From NCBI RefSeq assembly GCF_029227915.1, contig NC_079883.1:29452001-29516000 (forward strand): a stretch of 64,000 nt of DNA, written 5' to 3'. Source of the stretch: Hydractinia symbiolongicarpus (lineage: Eukaryota > Cnidaria > Hydrozoa > Anthoathecata > Hydractiniidae). How positions within the stretch are numbered: the first letter of the stretch is position 1; every line of letters begins with the position of its first letter. Under the pieces are notes generated by a model. That model searched no databases. It was not told the origin of the DNA and saw nothing but the letters and a program-made list of their open reading frames with translations. Shown one piece after another: positions 1-12,582 of the stretch. The translations under genes were made by a program, and so were the position numbers.

Positions 1-947
1 GTACTAACTTTGGACTGTGACCTTATGAATATGATAAGTGAGGCAACTGGACCCAAGAAATAACATTCTTCTTAATTTGACATGATTGCCGGAACTCAGC
101 GATTACACTGGACGCTGTGGTAGCGCTTCATTTAAAAATTTAAATAAAAAAGTTATTTTTCACTGTGGGGCCAATCCTAGCCGTTATTACGCGCTGAACA
201 AATAGCGACAGTTTCAAAAACTACATTTCATTGTTTTTTAACGGTATCAATCCGTTTGAGTTACAACGTTGCATCACATATTCGTACCAACATGTATTTA
301 GCGATAGTATTCGGATGTTACTAGGTTGCATCGCTTTTATCAGTAAAACGTTTGACTGTGGAACTTAATTAAACTAACTTTGGACTGTGTCCTTATGAAT
401 GTGATAAGTGAGCCAACTGGACCCAAGAAATAACATTCTTCTTAATTTGACATGATTGCCGGAACTCAGCGATTACACTGCGCGCTGTGGTAGCGCTTCA
501 TTTAAATATTTAAATAAAAAAGTTATTTTTCACTGTGGGACCAATACTAGCCGTTATCACGCGCTGAACAAATAGCGACAGTTTCAAAAACTACATTTCA
601 TTGACTTTCTAACGGTATCAATCCGTTTGAGTTACAACGTTGCATCACATATTCGTACCAACATGTATTTAGCGATAGTATTCGGATGTTACTAGGTTGC
701 ATCGCTTATAACAGTGAAACGTTTGAATGTGGGACTTAATTGAACTGATTTTGGACTTTGACTTTATAAATGTGATATATGAGACAGTTTGACTACAAGA
801 AATAGCATTCTTCTTAATTTGACATGATTGCTGGAACTCAGCGATTGCACTGGGCACTGTGGTAGAGTTTTATTTATAAATTAAATTAAATAAGTCATTT
901 TTTACTGTGGGAACAATCCCAGCCGTTAGTTCGCGCTGAAGAAATAG
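1..947. repeat. Satellite block, duplicated at 8192-9138
   Basis: I saw no base difference between 1-947 and 8192-9138 (displacement 8,191 bp, 22 units). Rare variants are shared, such as GAGGCAACTGG near position 42 and TTTGAATGTGGG near 723. The match ends abruptly at 948/9139, inside GAAATAGAG versus GAAATAGCG. The window start cuts the block, so its true left edge is unknown. Confidence 0.9.
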
Positions 948-1311
948 AGACAGTTTCAAAAACTGCATTACATTGACTTCTTGGCGGTATCAATCCGTTT
1001 GAGTTACAGCGGTTGCGTCACATAATCATACCAACATGTATTTAGTGATATTTTTCCGATATTACTAAGTTATATCGCTTTTAAAAGTGAAACGATTGAC
1101 TGTGGAACTTAATTGAACTAACTTTGGACTGTGACCTTATGAATGTGATAAGTGAGCCAACTGGACCCAAGAAATAACATTCTTCTTAATTTGACATGAT
1201 TGCCGGAACTCAGCGATTACACTGCGCGCTGTGGTAGCGCTTCATTTAAAAATTTAAATAAAAAAGTTATTTTTCACTGTGGGGCCAATCCTAGCCGTTA
1301 TCACGCGCTGA

Positions 1312-3530
1312 AGAAATAGCGACAGTTTCAAAAACTACATTTCATTGACTTTCTAACGGTATCAATCCGTTTGAGTTACAACGGTTGCGTCACATATTCG
1401 TCCCCACATGTATTTAGCGATAGTATTCGGATATTACTAGGTTGCATCGCTTTTATCAGTGAAACGTTTGACTGTGGAACTTAATTAAACTAACTTTGGA
1501 CTGTGTCCTTATGAATGTGATAAGTGAGCCAACTGGACCCAAGAAATAACATTCTTCTTAATTTGACATGATTGCCGGAACTCAGCGATTACACTGCGCG
1601 CTGTGGTAGCGCTTCATTTAAATATTTAAATAAAAAAGTTATTTTTCACTGTGGGACCAATACTAGCCGTTATCACGCGCTGAAGAAATAGCGACAGTTT
1701 CAAAAACTACATTTCATTGACTTTCTAACGGTATCAATCCGTTTGAGTTACAACGGTTGCGTAACATATTCGTCCCCACATGTATTTAGCGACAGTATTC
1801 GGATATTACTAGGTTGCATCGCTTTTATCAGTGAAACGTTTGACTGTGGGACTTAATTCAACTGATTTTGGACTTTGACCTAATAAATGTGATAAATGAG
1901 CCATTTTGACTACAAGAAATAACATTCTTCTTAATTTGACATGATTGCTGGAATTCAGCGAGTACACTAGGCTCTGTAGTCGTGCTTTATTTAAAAAGTT
2001 AGATAGATATGCCTCTTTTTACTGTGGGACTAATCCTGGCCGTTAGCACGCGCTGAAGAAACAGAGACATTCTCAAAAACTACATTTCATCGACTTCTTG
2101 GCGGTGTCAATCCGTTTGAGTTACAACGTTGCATCACATATTCGTACCAACATGTATTTAGCGATAGTATTCGGATGTTACTAGGTTGCATCGCTTATAA
2201 CAGTGAAACGTTTGACTGTGGGACTTAATTGAACTGATTTTGGACTTTGACTTTATAAATGTGATATATGAGACAGTTTGACTACAAGAAATAGCATTCT
2301 TCTTAATTTGACATGATTGCTGGAACTCAGCGATTGCACTGGGCACTGGGGTAGAGTTTTATTTTTAAATTAAATTAAATAAGTCATTTTTTACTGTGGG
2401 AACAATCCCAGCCGTTAGTTCGCCCTGAAGAAATAGAGACAGTTTAAAAAACTGCATTACATTGACTTCTTGGCGGTATCAATCCGTTTGAATTACAACG
2501 GTTGCGTCACATATTCATACCAACATGTATTTAGTGATATGTTTCCGATATTACTAAGTTATATCGCTTTTAACAGTGAAACGATTGACTGTGGGACTTA
2601 ATTGAACTGATTTTGGACTTTGACCTTATAAATGTGATAAATGAGCCACTTTGACTACAAGAAATAACATTCTTCTTAATTTGACATGATTGCCGGAACT
2701 CAGCGATTACACTGCGCACTGTGGTAGCGCTTCATTTAAATATTTAAATAAAAAAGTTATTTTTCACTGTGGGACCAATACTAGCCGTTATCACGCGCTG
2801 AAGAAATAGCGACAGTTTCAAAAACTACATTTCATTGACTTTCTAACGGTATCAATCAGTTTGAGTTACAACGGTTGCGTCACATATTCGTCCCCGCATG
2901 TATTTAGCGATAGTATTCGGATATTACTAGATTGCATCGCTTTTATCAGTGAAACATATGACTGTGGGACTTAATTGAACTGATTTTGGACTTTGACCTT
3001 ATAAATGTGATAAATGAGCCAGTTTGACTACAACAAATAACATTCTTCTTAATTTGACTTGATTGCTGGAACTCAGCGATTGCACTGGGCACTGTGGTAG
3101 CGTTTTATTTAAAAGTTAAGTTAAATACGTCATTTTTTACTTTGGGACCAATCCCAGCCGTTAGTTCGCGCTGAAGAAATAGAGACGGTTTAAAAACTAC
3201 ATTTCATTGACTTTCTAACGGTGTTAATCCGTTTGAGTTACAACGGTTGCGGCACATATTCGTACCAACATGTATTTACTGATTTTCTTCCGATATGACT
3301 AAGTTGCATCGCTTTGAACAGTGAGACGATTGACTGTGGAAAGTAATTGAACTAACTTTGGACTGTGACCTTATGAATGTGATAAGTGAGCCAACTGGAC
3401 CCAAGAAATAACATTCTTCTTAATTTCACATGATTGCCGGAACTCAGCGATTACACTGGGCGCTGTGGTAGCGCTTCATTTAAAAATTTAAATAAAAAAG
3501 TTATTTTTCACTGTGGGACCAATCCTAGCC
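1312..3530. repeat. Satellite block, copied at 9131-11349
   Basis: This six-unit block matches downstream at a displacement of 7,819 bp (21 units), one unit less than the block before it. The second copy of the region therefore lacks the unit at about 948-1311. Private variants are shared, for example TTAATTTCACATG near 3421 and 11241. A few differences exist, such as CTGTGTCC (near 1503) against CTTTGTCC (near 9321). Confidence 0.88.
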
Positions 3531-4275
3531 GTATCACGCGCTGAAGAAATAGCGACAGTTTCAAAAACTACATTTCATTGACTTTCTAACGGTATCAATC
3601 CGTTTGAGTTACAACGGTTGCCTCACATATTCGTCCCCGCATGTATTTAGCGATAGTATTCGGATATTACTAGATTGCATCGCTTTTATCAGTGAAACAT
3701 ATGACTGTGGGACTTAATTGAACTGATTTTGGACTTTGACCTTATAAATGTGATAAATGAGCCAGTTTGACTACAACAAATAACATTCTTCGTAATTTGA
3801 CATGATTGCTGGAACTCAGCGATTGCACTGGGCACTGTGGTAGCGTTTTATTTAAAAGTTAAGTTAAATACGTCATTTTTTACTTTGGGACCAATCCCAG
3901 CCGTTAGTTCGCGCTGAAGAAATAGAGACGGTTTAAAAACTACATTTCATTGACTTTCTAACGGTGTTAATCCGTTTGAGTTACAACGGTTGCGCCACAT
4001 ATTCGTAGCAACATGTATTTACTGATTTTCTTCCGATATGACTAAGTTGCATCGCTTTTAACAGTGAGACGATTGACTGTGGAAAGTAATTGAACTAACT
4101 TTGGATTGTGACCTTATGAATGTGATAAGTGAGCCAACTGGACCCAAGAAATAACATTCTTCTTAATTTGACATGATTGCCGGAACTCAGCGATTACACT
4201 GGGCGCTGTGGTAGCGCTTCATTTAAAAATTTAATTAAAAAAGTTATTTTTCACTGTGGGACCAATCCTAGCCGT
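2790..4275. repeat. Two-unit tandem duplication (743 bp x 2)
   Basis: Units near 2800-3532 and 3533-4275 match at a displacement of 743 bp. Shared private variants are CCCCGCATGTATT, TAGATTGCATCGC, GAAACATATGACTG and CTACAACAAATAAC (3028 and 3771). The second copy has drifted slightly (GGATTGTGACC near 4103 against GGACTGTGACC). Edges are approximate. Confidence 0.82.
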
Positions 4276-5605
4276 TATCACGCGCTGAAGAAATAGCGAC
4301 AGTTTTTTAAAAACTACATTTCATTGACTTTCTAACGGTATCAATCCGTTTGAGTTACAACGGTTGCGTCACATATTCGTCCCCACATGTATTTAGCGAT
4401 AGTATTCGGATATTACTAGGTTCCATCGCTTTTATCAGTGAAACGTTTGACTGTGGGACTTAATTGAACTGATTTTGGACTTTGACCTTATAAATGTGAT
4501 AAATGAGCCAGTTTGACTACAAGAAATAACATTCTTCTTAATTTGACATGATTGCTGGAACTCAGCGATTGCACTGGGCGTTATGGTAGCCTTTTATTTA
4601 AAAACTAAGTTAAATAAGTCATTTTTAACTGTGGAACCAATCCCAGCCGTTAGTTCGCGCTGAAAAAGTAAAGACAGTTTTAAAAACTACATAACATTGA
4701 CTTCTTGGCGGTATCAATCCGTTTGAGTTACAACGGTTGCGTCACATATTCATACCAACATGTATTTAGTGATATTTTTCCGATATTACTAAGTTATGTC
4801 GCTTTTAACAGTGAAACGATTGACTCTGGGACTTAATTGAAGTAACTTTGGACTGTGATCTTATAAATGTGATAAGTCAGCCAACTGTACCCCAAGAAAT
4901 ATCATTCTTCTTAATTTGACATGATTGCCGGAACTCAGCGATTACACTGGGCGCTGTGGTAGCACTTCATTTAAAAATATAAATAAAAAAGTCATTTTTT
5001 ACTGTGGGACCAATCCTAGCCGTTATCGCGCGCTGAAGAAATAGAGACAGTTTCAAAAATTGCATTTCATTGACTTTCTAACGGTGTCAATCCGTTTGAG
5101 TTACAACGTTTGCGTCACATATTTGTACTAACATGTATTTAGTGATATCTTTCCGATGTTACTAAGTTATATCGCTTTTAACAGTGAGACGATTGGCTGT
5201 GGGACTTAATTGAACTGATTCTGGATTGTGACCTTGTAAATGCAATAATTGAGCCAACTGGGCTCCAAGGAATAACATTCTTCTTAATTCGACATGATTG
5301 CTGGAATTCAGCGAGTACACTAGGCTCTGTGGTAGTGCTTTATTTAAAAAGTTAGTTAAATAAGTCATTTTTTACTGTGGGACCAATCCTAGCCGTTATC
5401 GCGCGCTGAAGAAATAGCGACAGTTTCAAAAACTACATTTTATTGACTTTCTAATGGTATCAATCCGTTTCAGTTACAACTGTTGCGTCACATATTCGTC
5501 CCCACATGTATTTTGCAATAGTGTGCGGATATTACTAGGTTGCATCGCTTTTAACAGTAAAACGTTTGACTGTGGGACTTAATTGAACTGATTTTGGACT
5601 TTGAC
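4276..5605. repeat. Satellite units with no close local duplicate
   Basis: This stretch of about 3.6 units is ordinary satellite with mixed variants. It includes a unit of the CTCCAAGGAATAAC type near 5265, related to those at 15.7 and 24.9 kb. I found no long near-identical copy elsewhere in the window and no coding region. Confidence 0.75.
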
Positions 5606-7839
5606 CATATAGACGTGATAAATGAGCCAGTTTGACTACAAGAAGTAACATTCTTCTTAATTTGACATGATTGCCGGAACTCAGCGATTACACTGGGCGC
5701 TGTGGTAGCGCTTTATTTAAAAATTTAAATAAAAAAGTTATTTTTCACTGTGGGACCAATCCTAGCCGTATCACGCGCTGAAGAAATAGCGACAGTTTTA
5801 AAAACTACATTTCATTGACTTTCTAACGGTATCAATCCGTTTGAGTAACAACGGTTGCGTCAAATATTCGTCCCCACATGTACTTAGCGATAGTATTCGG
5901 ATATTACTAGGTTGCATCGCTTTTATCAGTGAAACGTTTGACTGTGGGACTTAATTGAACTGATTTTGGACTTTGACCTTATAAATGTTATAAATGAGCC
6001 AATTGGACTCCAAGATATATCATTCTTTTTAATTTGACTTGATTGCCGGATCTCAGCGATTTCACTGGGCGCTGTGGTAAGGCTTCATTTAGAAATTTAG
6101 ATAAATAAGTCTTTTTTCATTGTGGTACCAATCCTGGCCGTTAGCACGCACTGAAAAAATAGAGACAATCTAAAAAACTACATTTCATTAAATTCTTGGC
6201 GGTATCAATCCGTTTGAGATACAACGGTTGCGTCACAAATTCGTACCAACATGTATTTAGCGATATCTTTCCGATATTACTAAGTTATATCGCTTTTAAA
6301 AGTGAAACGATTGACTGTGGGACTTAATTGAACTAACTTTGGACTGTGACCTTATGAATGTGATAAGTGAGCCAACTGGACCCAAGAAATAACATTCTTC
6401 TTAATTTGACATGATTGCCGGAACTCAGCGATTACACTGGGCGCTGTGGTAGCGCTTCATTTAAAAATTTAAATAAAAAATTTATTTTTCACTGTGGGAC
6501 CAATCCTAGCCGTTATCACGCGCTGAAGAAATAGCGACAGTTTCAAAAACTACATTTCATTGACTTTCTAACGGTATCAATCCGTTTGAGTTACAACGGT
6601 TGCGTCACATATTCGTCCCCACATGTATTTAGCGATAGTATTCGGATATTACTAGGTTGCATCGCTTTTATCAGTGAAACGTTTGACTGTGGGACTTAAT
6701 TGAACTGATTTTGGACTTTGACCATATAGACGTGATAAATGAGCCAGTTTGACTACAAGAAGTAACATTCTTCTTAATTTGACATGATTGCCGGAACTCA
6801 GCGATTACACTGGGCGCTGTGGTAGCGCTTTATTTAAAAATTTAAATAAAAAAGTTATTTTTCACTGTGGGACCAATCCTAGCCGTATCACGCGCTGAAG
6901 AAATAGCGACAGTTTTAAAAACTACATTTCATTGACTTTCTAACGGTATCAATCCGTTTGAGTAACAACGGTTGCGTCAAATATTCGTCCCCACATGTAC
7001 TTAGCGATAGTATTCGGATATTACTAGGTTGCATCGCTTTTATCAGTGAAACGTTTGACTGTGGGACTTAATTGAACTGATTTTGGACTTTGACCTTATA
7101 AATGTTATAAATGAGCCAATTGGACTCCAAGATATATCATTCTTTTTAATTTGACTTGATTGCCGGATCTCAGCGATTTCACTGGGCGCTGTGGTAAGGC
7201 TTCATTTAGAAATTTAGATAAATAAGTCTTTTTTCATTGTGGTACCAATCCTGGCCGTTAGCACGCACTGAAAAAATAGAGACAATCTAAAAAACTACAT
7301 TTCATTAAATTCTTGGCGGTATCAATCCGTTTGAGATACAACGGTTGCGTCACAAATTCGTACCAACATGTATTTAGCGATATCTTTCCGATATTACTAA
7401 GTTATATCGCTTTTAAAAGTGAAACGATTGACTGTGGGACTTAATTGAACTAACTTTGGACTGTGACCTTATGAATGTGATAAGTGAGCCAACTGGACCC
7501 AAGAAATAACATTCTTCTTAATTTGACATGATTGCCGGAACTCAGCGATTACACTGGGCGCTGTGGTAGCGCTTCATTTAAAAATTTAAATAAAAAATTT
7601 ATTTTTCACTGTGGGACCAATCCTAGCCGTTATCACGCGCTGAAGAAATAGCGACAGTTTCAAAAACTACATTTCATTGACTTTCTAACGGTATCAATCC
7701 GTTTGAGTTACAACGGTTGCGTCACATATTCGTCCCCACATGTATTTAGCGATAGTATTCGGATATTACTAGGTTGCATCGCTTTTATCAGTGAAACGTT
7801 TGACTGTGGGACTTAATTGAACTGATTTTGGACTTTGAC
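5606..7839. repeat. Three-unit tandem duplication (1,117 bp x 2)
   Basis: Copies 5606-6722 and 6723-7839 match at 1,117 bp. Markers present in both are ATATAGACGTGATAAATG (near 5608 and 6725), CAAGATATATCATTC, GAGATACAACGG and TGTACTTAGCGATAG. The match stops at the next CTTTGACC, where the third round reads TTATAAATG instead of ATATAGACG. This gives a clean two-copy duplication from unequal exchange. A further partial copy lies at 11,341-12,582. Confidence 0.9.
6314..6685 (+). repeat. Representative satellite unit (372 bp)
   Basis: This copy is a convenient reference unit. It runs from one ACTGTGGGACTTAATT to the base before the next. The first half is 6314-6490 (177 bp) and the second, starting ACTGTGGGACCAATCC, is 6491-6685 (195 bp). 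Conserved parts in order are CATTCTTCTTAATTTGAC, CTCAGCGATTACACTGG, the dyad at 6441-6455, the A/T run, CCGTTATCACGCGCTGAAG, CAGTTTCAAAAACTACA, the AACGG/CCGTT/AACGG cluster at 6570-6599, TTGCGTCACATATTCG and CATGTATTTAGCGATAG. The start chosen is arbitrary because the array is continuous. Confidence 0.9.
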
Positions 7840-8191
7840 CTTATAAATGTGATAAATGAGCCAGTTTGACTACAAGAATTAACATTCTTTTTAATTTGAC
7901 ATGATTGCTGGAACTCAGCGATTGCACTGGTCGTTGTGGTAGCCTTTTATTTAAAAACAAAGTTAAATACGTCAATTTTTACTGTGGGACCAATCCCAGC
8001 CGTTAGTTCGCGCTGAAGAAATAGAGACAGTTTTAAAAACTACATTACATTGACATCTTGGCAGTATCAATCCGTTTGAGTTACAGCGGTTGCGTCACAT
8101 AATCATACCAACTTGTATTTAGTGATACTCTTCCGATATTACTAAGTTATATCGCTTTTAAAAGTGAAACAATTGACTGTGGAACTTAATT
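7840..8191. repeat. Single satellite unit between two blocks
   Basis: This unit carries the marker CAAGAATTAACATTC (7874), shared with 12,339, and TCGTTGTGGTAGCC. It ends at the boundary with the 22-unit duplication starting at 8192. It has no gene or other feature. Confidence 0.75.
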
Positions 8192-9138
8192 GTACTAACT
8201 TTGGACTGTGACCTTATGAATATGATAAGTGAGGCAACTGGACCCAAGAAATAACATTCTTCTTAATTTGACATGATTGCCGGAACTCAGCGATTACACT
8301 GGACGCTGTGGTAGCGCTTCATTTAAAAATTTAAATAAAAAAGTTATTTTTCACTGTGGGGCCAATCCTAGCCGTTATTACGCGCTGAACAAATAGCGAC
8401 AGTTTCAAAAACTACATTTCATTGTTTTTTAACGGTATCAATCCGTTTGAGTTACAACGTTGCATCACATATTCGTACCAACATGTATTTAGCGATAGTA
8501 TTCGGATGTTACTAGGTTGCATCGCTTTTATCAGTAAAACGTTTGACTGTGGAACTTAATTAAACTAACTTTGGACTGTGTCCTTATGAATGTGATAAGT
8601 GAGCCAACTGGACCCAAGAAATAACATTCTTCTTAATTTGACATGATTGCCGGAACTCAGCGATTACACTGCGCGCTGTGGTAGCGCTTCATTTAAATAT
8701 TTAAATAAAAAAGTTATTTTTCACTGTGGGACCAATACTAGCCGTTATCACGCGCTGAACAAATAGCGACAGTTTCAAAAACTACATTTCATTGACTTTC
8801 TAACGGTATCAATCCGTTTGAGTTACAACGTTGCATCACATATTCGTACCAACATGTATTTAGCGATAGTATTCGGATGTTACTAGGTTGCATCGCTTAT
8901 AACAGTGAAACGTTTGAATGTGGGACTTAATTGAACTGATTTTGGACTTTGACTTTATAAATGTGATATATGAGACAGTTTGACTACAAGAAATAGCATT
9001 CTTCTTAATTTGACATGATTGCTGGAACTCAGCGATTGCACTGGGCACTGTGGTAGAGTTTTATTTATAAATTAAATTAAATAAGTCATTTTTTACTGTG
9101 GGAACAATCCCAGCCGTTAGTTCGCGCTGAAGAAATAG
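8192..9138. repeat. Second copy of block 1-947
   Basis: This block is indistinguishable by eye from 1-947. Because it follows directly on the three-unit block ending at 7839 plus one unit, it marks the start of a second round of a roughly 22-unit repeat. The near-perfect match over almost 1 kb, against visible differences between neighbouring units, implies a recent duplication. Confidence 0.9.
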
Positions 9139-11349
9139 CGACAGTTTCAAAAACTACATTTCATTGACTTTCTAACGGTATCAATCCGTTTGAGTTACAA
9201 CGGTTGCGTCACATATTCGTCCCCACATGTATTTAGCGATAGTATTCGGATATTACTAGGTTGCATCGCTTTTATCAGTGAAACGTTTGACTGTGGAACT
9301 TAATTAAACTAACTTTGGACTTTGTCCTTATGAATGTGATAAGTGAGCCAACTGGACCCAAGAAATAACATTCTTCTTAATTTGACATGATTGCCGGAAC
9401 TCAGCGATTACACTGCGCGCTGTGGTAGCGCTTCATTTAAATATTTAAATAAAAAAGTTATTTTTCACTGTGGGACCAATACTAGCCGTTATCACGCGCT
9501 GAAGAAATAGCGACAGTTTCAAAAACTACATTTCATTGACTTTCTAACGGTATCAATCCGTTTGAGTTACAACGGTTGCGTAACATATTCGTCCCCACAT
9601 GTATTTAGCGACAGTATTCGGATATTACTAGGTTGCATCGCTTTTATCAGTGAAACGTTTGACTGTGGGACTTAATTCAACTGATTTTGGACTTTGACCT
9701 TATAAATGTGATAAATGAGCCATTTTGACTACAAGAAATAACATTCTTCTTAATTTGACATGATTGCTGGAATTCAGCGAGTACACTAGGCTCTGTAGTC
9801 GTGCTTTATTTAAAAAGTTAGATAGATATGCCTCTTTTTACTGTGGGACTAATCCTGGCCGTTAGCACGCGCTGAAGAAACAGAGACATTCTCAAAAACT
9901 ACATTTCATCGACTTCTTGGCGGTGTCAATCCGTTTGAGTTACAACGTTGCATCACATATTCGTACCAACATGTATTTAGCGATAGTATTCGGATGTTAC
10001 TAGGTTGCATCGCTTATAACAGTGAAACGTTTGACTGTGGGACTTAATTGAACTGATTTTGGACTTTGACTTTATAAATGTGATATATGAGACAGTTTGA
10101 CTACAAGAAATAGCATTCTTCTTAATTTGACATGATTGCTGGAACTCAGCGATTGCACTGGGCACTGGGGTAGAGTTTTATTTTTAAATTAAATTAAATA
10201 AGTCATTTTTTACTGTGGGAACAATCCCAGCCGTTAGTTCGCCCTGAAGAAATAGAGACAGTTTAAAAAACTGCATTACATTGACTTCTTGGCGGTATCA
10301 ATCCGTTTGAATTACAACGGTTGCGTCACATATTCATACCAACATGTATTTAGTGATATGTTTCCGATATTACTAAGTTATATCGCTTTTAACAGTGAAA
10401 CGATTGACTGTGGGACTTAATTGAACTGATTTTGGACTTTGACCTTATAAATGTGATAAATGAGCCACTTTGACTACAAGAAATAACATTCTTCTTAATT
10501 TGACATGATTGCCGGAACTCAGCGATTACACTGCGCACTGTGGTAGCGCTTCATTTAAATATTTAAATAAAAAAGTTATTTTTCACTGTGGGACCAATAC
10601 TAGCCGTTATCACGCGCTGAAGAAATAGCGACAGTTTCAAAAACTACATTTCATTGACTTTCTAACGGTATCAATCCGTTTGAGTTACAACGGTTGCGTC
10701 ACATATTCGTCCCCGCATGTATTTAGCGATAGTATTCGGATATTACTAGATTGCATCGCTTTTATCAGTGAAACATATGACTGTGGGACTTAATTGAACT
10801 GATTTTGGACTTTGACCTTATAAATGTGATAAATGAGCCAGTTTGACTACAACAAATAACATTCTTCTTAATTTGACTTGATTGCTGGAACTCAGCGATT
10901 GCACTGGGCACTGTGGTAGCGTTTTATTTAAAAGTTAAGTTAAATACGTCATTTTTTACTTTGGGACCAATCCCAGCCGTTAGTTCGCGCTGAAGAAATA
11001 GAGACGGTTTAAAAACTACATTTCATTGACTTTCTAACGGTGTTAATCCGTTTGAGTTACAACGGTTGCGGCACATATTCGTACCAACATGTATTTACTG
11101 ATTTTCTTCCGATATGACTAAGTTGCATCGCTTTGAACAGTGAGACGATTGACTGTGGAAAGTAATTGAACTAACTTTGGACTGTGACCTTATGAATGTG
11201 ATAAGTGAGCCAACTGGACCCAAGAAATAACATTCTTCTTAATTTCACATGATTGCCGGAACTCAGCGATTACACTGGGCGCTGTGGTAGCGCTTCATTT
11301 AAAAATTTAAATAAAAAAGTTATTTTTCACTGTGGGACCAATCCCAGCC
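9139..11349. repeat. Second copy of block 1312-3530
   Basis: It continues the second round at a displacement of 7,819 bp. The join at 9139 skips one unit relative to the first round, consistent with an unequal crossover between neighbouring units. The block ends near 11,349, where the sequence switches to the type found at 5760 and 6880 (CAGTTTTAAAAAC, GAGTAACAACGG, GTCAAATATTCG). Confidence 0.88.
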
Positions 11350-12582
11350 GTATCACGCGCTGAAGAAATAGCGACAGTTTTAAAAACTACATTTCATTGA
11401 CTTTCTAACGGTATCAATCCGTTTGAGTAACAACGGTTGCGTCAAATATTCGTCCCCACATGTACTTAGCGATAGTATTCGGATTTTTCTAGGTTGCATC
11501 GCTTTTATCAGTGAAACGTTTGACTGTGGGACTTAATTGAACTGATTTTGGACTTTGACCTTATAAATGTGATAAATGAGCCAATTGGACTCCAAGATAT
11601 ATCATTCTTTTTAATTTGACTTGATTGCCGGATCTCAGCGATTTCACTGGGCGCTGTGGTAAGGCTTCATTTAGAAATTTAGATAAATAAGTCTTTTTTC
11701 ATTGTGGTACCAATCCTGGCCGTTAGCACGCACTGAAAAAATAGAGACAATCTAAAAAACTACATTTCATTAAATTCTTGGCGGTATCAATCCGTTTGAG
11801 ATACAACGGTTGCGTCACAAATTCGTACCAACATGTATTTAGCGATATCTTTCCGATATTACTAAGTTATATCGCTTTTAAAAGTGAAACGATTGACTGT
11901 GGGACTTAATTGAACTAACTTTGGACTGTCACCTTATGAATGTGATAAGTGAGCCAACTGGACCCAAGAAATAACATTCTTCTTAATTTGACATGATTGC
12001 CGGAACTCAGCGATTACACTGGGCGCTGTGGTAGCGCTTCATTTAAAAATTTAAATAAAAAATTTATTTTTCACTGTGGGACCAATCCTAGCCGTTATCA
12101 CGCGCTGAAGAAATAGCGACAGTTTCAAAAACTACATCTCATTGACTTTCTAACGGTATCAATCCGTTTGAGTTACAACGGTTGCGTCACATATTCGTCC
12201 CCACATGTATTTAGCGATAGTATTCGGATATTACTAGGTTGCATCGCTTTTATCAGTGAAACGTTTGACTGTGGGACTTAATTGAACTGATTTTGGACTT
12301 TGACCTTATAAATGTGATAAATGAGCCAGTTTGACTACAAGAATTAACATTCTTTTTAATTTGACATGATTGCTGGAACTCAGCGATTGCACTGGTCGTT
12401 GTGGTAGCCTTTTATTTAAAAACTAAGTTAAATACGTCAATTTTTACTGTGGGACCAATCCCAGCCGTTAGTTCGCGCTGAAGAAATAGAGACAGTTTTA
12501 AAAACTACATTACATTGACATCTTGGCAGTATCAATCCGTTTGAGTTACAGCGGTTGTGTCACATAATCATACCAACATGTA
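11341..12582. repeat. Partial copy of block 6876-8117
   Basis: The displacement is 4,465 bp (12 units). Markers AGCCGTATCACG, CAAGATATATC, CAAGAATTAAC and TTGGCAGTATC are all shared. Relative to the first round, the second round jumps over about six to nine units here. The match fails near 12,575, where TGATATTTTTC replaces TGATACTCTTC. Confidence 0.85.

Noticed and set aside
6491-6700. CENP-B box in the satellite unit
   Set aside because: No match to the essential TTCG....A..CGGG bases was seen in the reference unit. TTCGTACC and TTCGTCCC share only the first four bases.
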